From Xanthomonas fragariae (lineage in GTDB: Bacteria; Pseudomonadota; Gammaproteobacteria; Xanthomonadales; Xanthomonadaceae), in assembly GCF_900183975.1 (NCBI RefSeq), contig NZ_LT853882.1:668501-732500 (forward strand): a DNA stretch of 64,000 nt. Reading direction: 5' to 3'. The notes under the pieces are model-generated. The model was given only the letters and a program-made list of their open reading frames with translations. It was not told the DNA's origin and did not search any database. Every line of letters starts with the position of its first letter. Position 1 is the stretch's first letter. Made by a program: the position numbers and the translations under genes. Of the stretch, positions 63,718 through 64,000 are shown piece by piece.

Positions 63718-64000
63718 GTCACCCCTGAAAAACCCCAGCCACCCAACGACCGCAAGGCCTTGATGTCTGCACCGGCGTGCCAGAACTACCAGTGTTCGCT
63801 ACGCTGAAGGCTGGTTTCTTGTTCCGCCCATGCGTACACGCCGTCCTGCTGCCGAAGACATGCCTGCCGACGAGTTGTTTCGTTCGCGGCTGGAGAACCA
63901 GATCGATCTGCGTCATCCGCTGGCGCGGCTGAGCCAACAGATGCCGTGGACGGCGTTGGAGCAAGCACTTTCATCGCGCTTGCCGGCCACCCAGGCCGGT
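63718..64000 (+). mobile_element. Type B IS copy 3, cut by the window end
   Basis: It begins GTCACCCCTGAAAAACCCC, one base different from the other copies' left end, preceded by TACCCA (63712-63717), which should be repeated beyond the window. It is inserted in another IS remnant. Confidence 0.85.
63830..64000 (+). CDS. Type B IS transposase, 5' part
   Basis: The frame starts MRTRRPAAEDMPADELFRSR and is open to the window edge (LARLSQQMPWTALEQALSSR; LPATQA). Whether this third copy is intact cannot be seen. Confidence 0.75.
   Translation, partial: MRTRRPAAEDMPADELFRSRLENQIDLRHPLARLSQQMPWTALEQALSSRLPATQAG

Overview
The window is GC-rich chromosomal DNA of a plant-associated Xanthomonas. The evidence is the very high GC coding bias, the gene order aroQ-accB-accC-prmA-DUF3426-fis-purH-purD, a 1525-residue InaX-type ice nucleation protein, a HrpX-type PIP-box promoter in front of a candidate type III effector, a metE gene under a cobalamin riboswitch, and a heavy load of insertion sequences. 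The species cannot be fixed by eye. No tRNA, rRNA or CRISPR array was seen.

Layout. 1-7.3 kb is ordinary housekeeping: a TatD-ORF-YehS group joined by ATGA overlaps, an MFS exporter, a Sir2 deacylase, an old-yellow-enzyme reductase and PurU. 7.3-13.3 kb is a decayed zone. A two-component system and an RND efflux operon have collapsed into fused fragments, followed by three IS elements of different types. 13.3-15.5 kb holds a 661-residue candidate type III effector and its PIP-box promoter. 15.7-25.3 kb has an HD-GYP gene broken by a stop codon, a gamma-carbonic anhydrase, ilvD, an HxlR regulator with a dead QorB-like neighbour, an Abi_2/HEPN toxin gene preceded by a hairpin-terminated leader, and riboswitch-controlled metE.

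25.5-32.5 kb is a second decayed zone. A secreted hydrolase gene is hit by a stop, an IS and a frameshift. The 3' end of an RND operon (pump tail plus OprM-like factor) lies in the opposite orientation to the 5' half at 8 kb. A phosphopantetheinyl transferase is cut by an IS3 element. Inverted copies of one IS5-family element at 9.4 and 31.3 kb would, if recombined, put the two RND halves back in one orientation. 32.6-48.1 kb is again mostly intact: a lone tyrosine recombinase, NudC, AmpE, a DUF2752/CD225 pair, an LplT-acyltransferase fusion, an MFS gene split by an IS, a YccS-type membrane protein, PurD and PurH.

48.1-54.2 kb is an insertion between the usually adjacent purH and fis. It carries the ice nucleation gene with about 79 sixteen-residue repeats. 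54.2-61.2 kb runs fis, DUF3426, an XRE regulator divergent from a small membrane protein, prmA, accC, accB and aroQ. The last 3 kb holds a small membrane-protein gene split at codon 11 by an IS, then an IS inserted into an IS remnant.

The points most worth following are the Abi_2 gene with its possible RNA leader, the PIP-box effector with its NLS-like motif and acidic-aromatic C-terminus, the IS-mediated inversion of the RND locus, and the ina insertion with its very recent repeat duplications.
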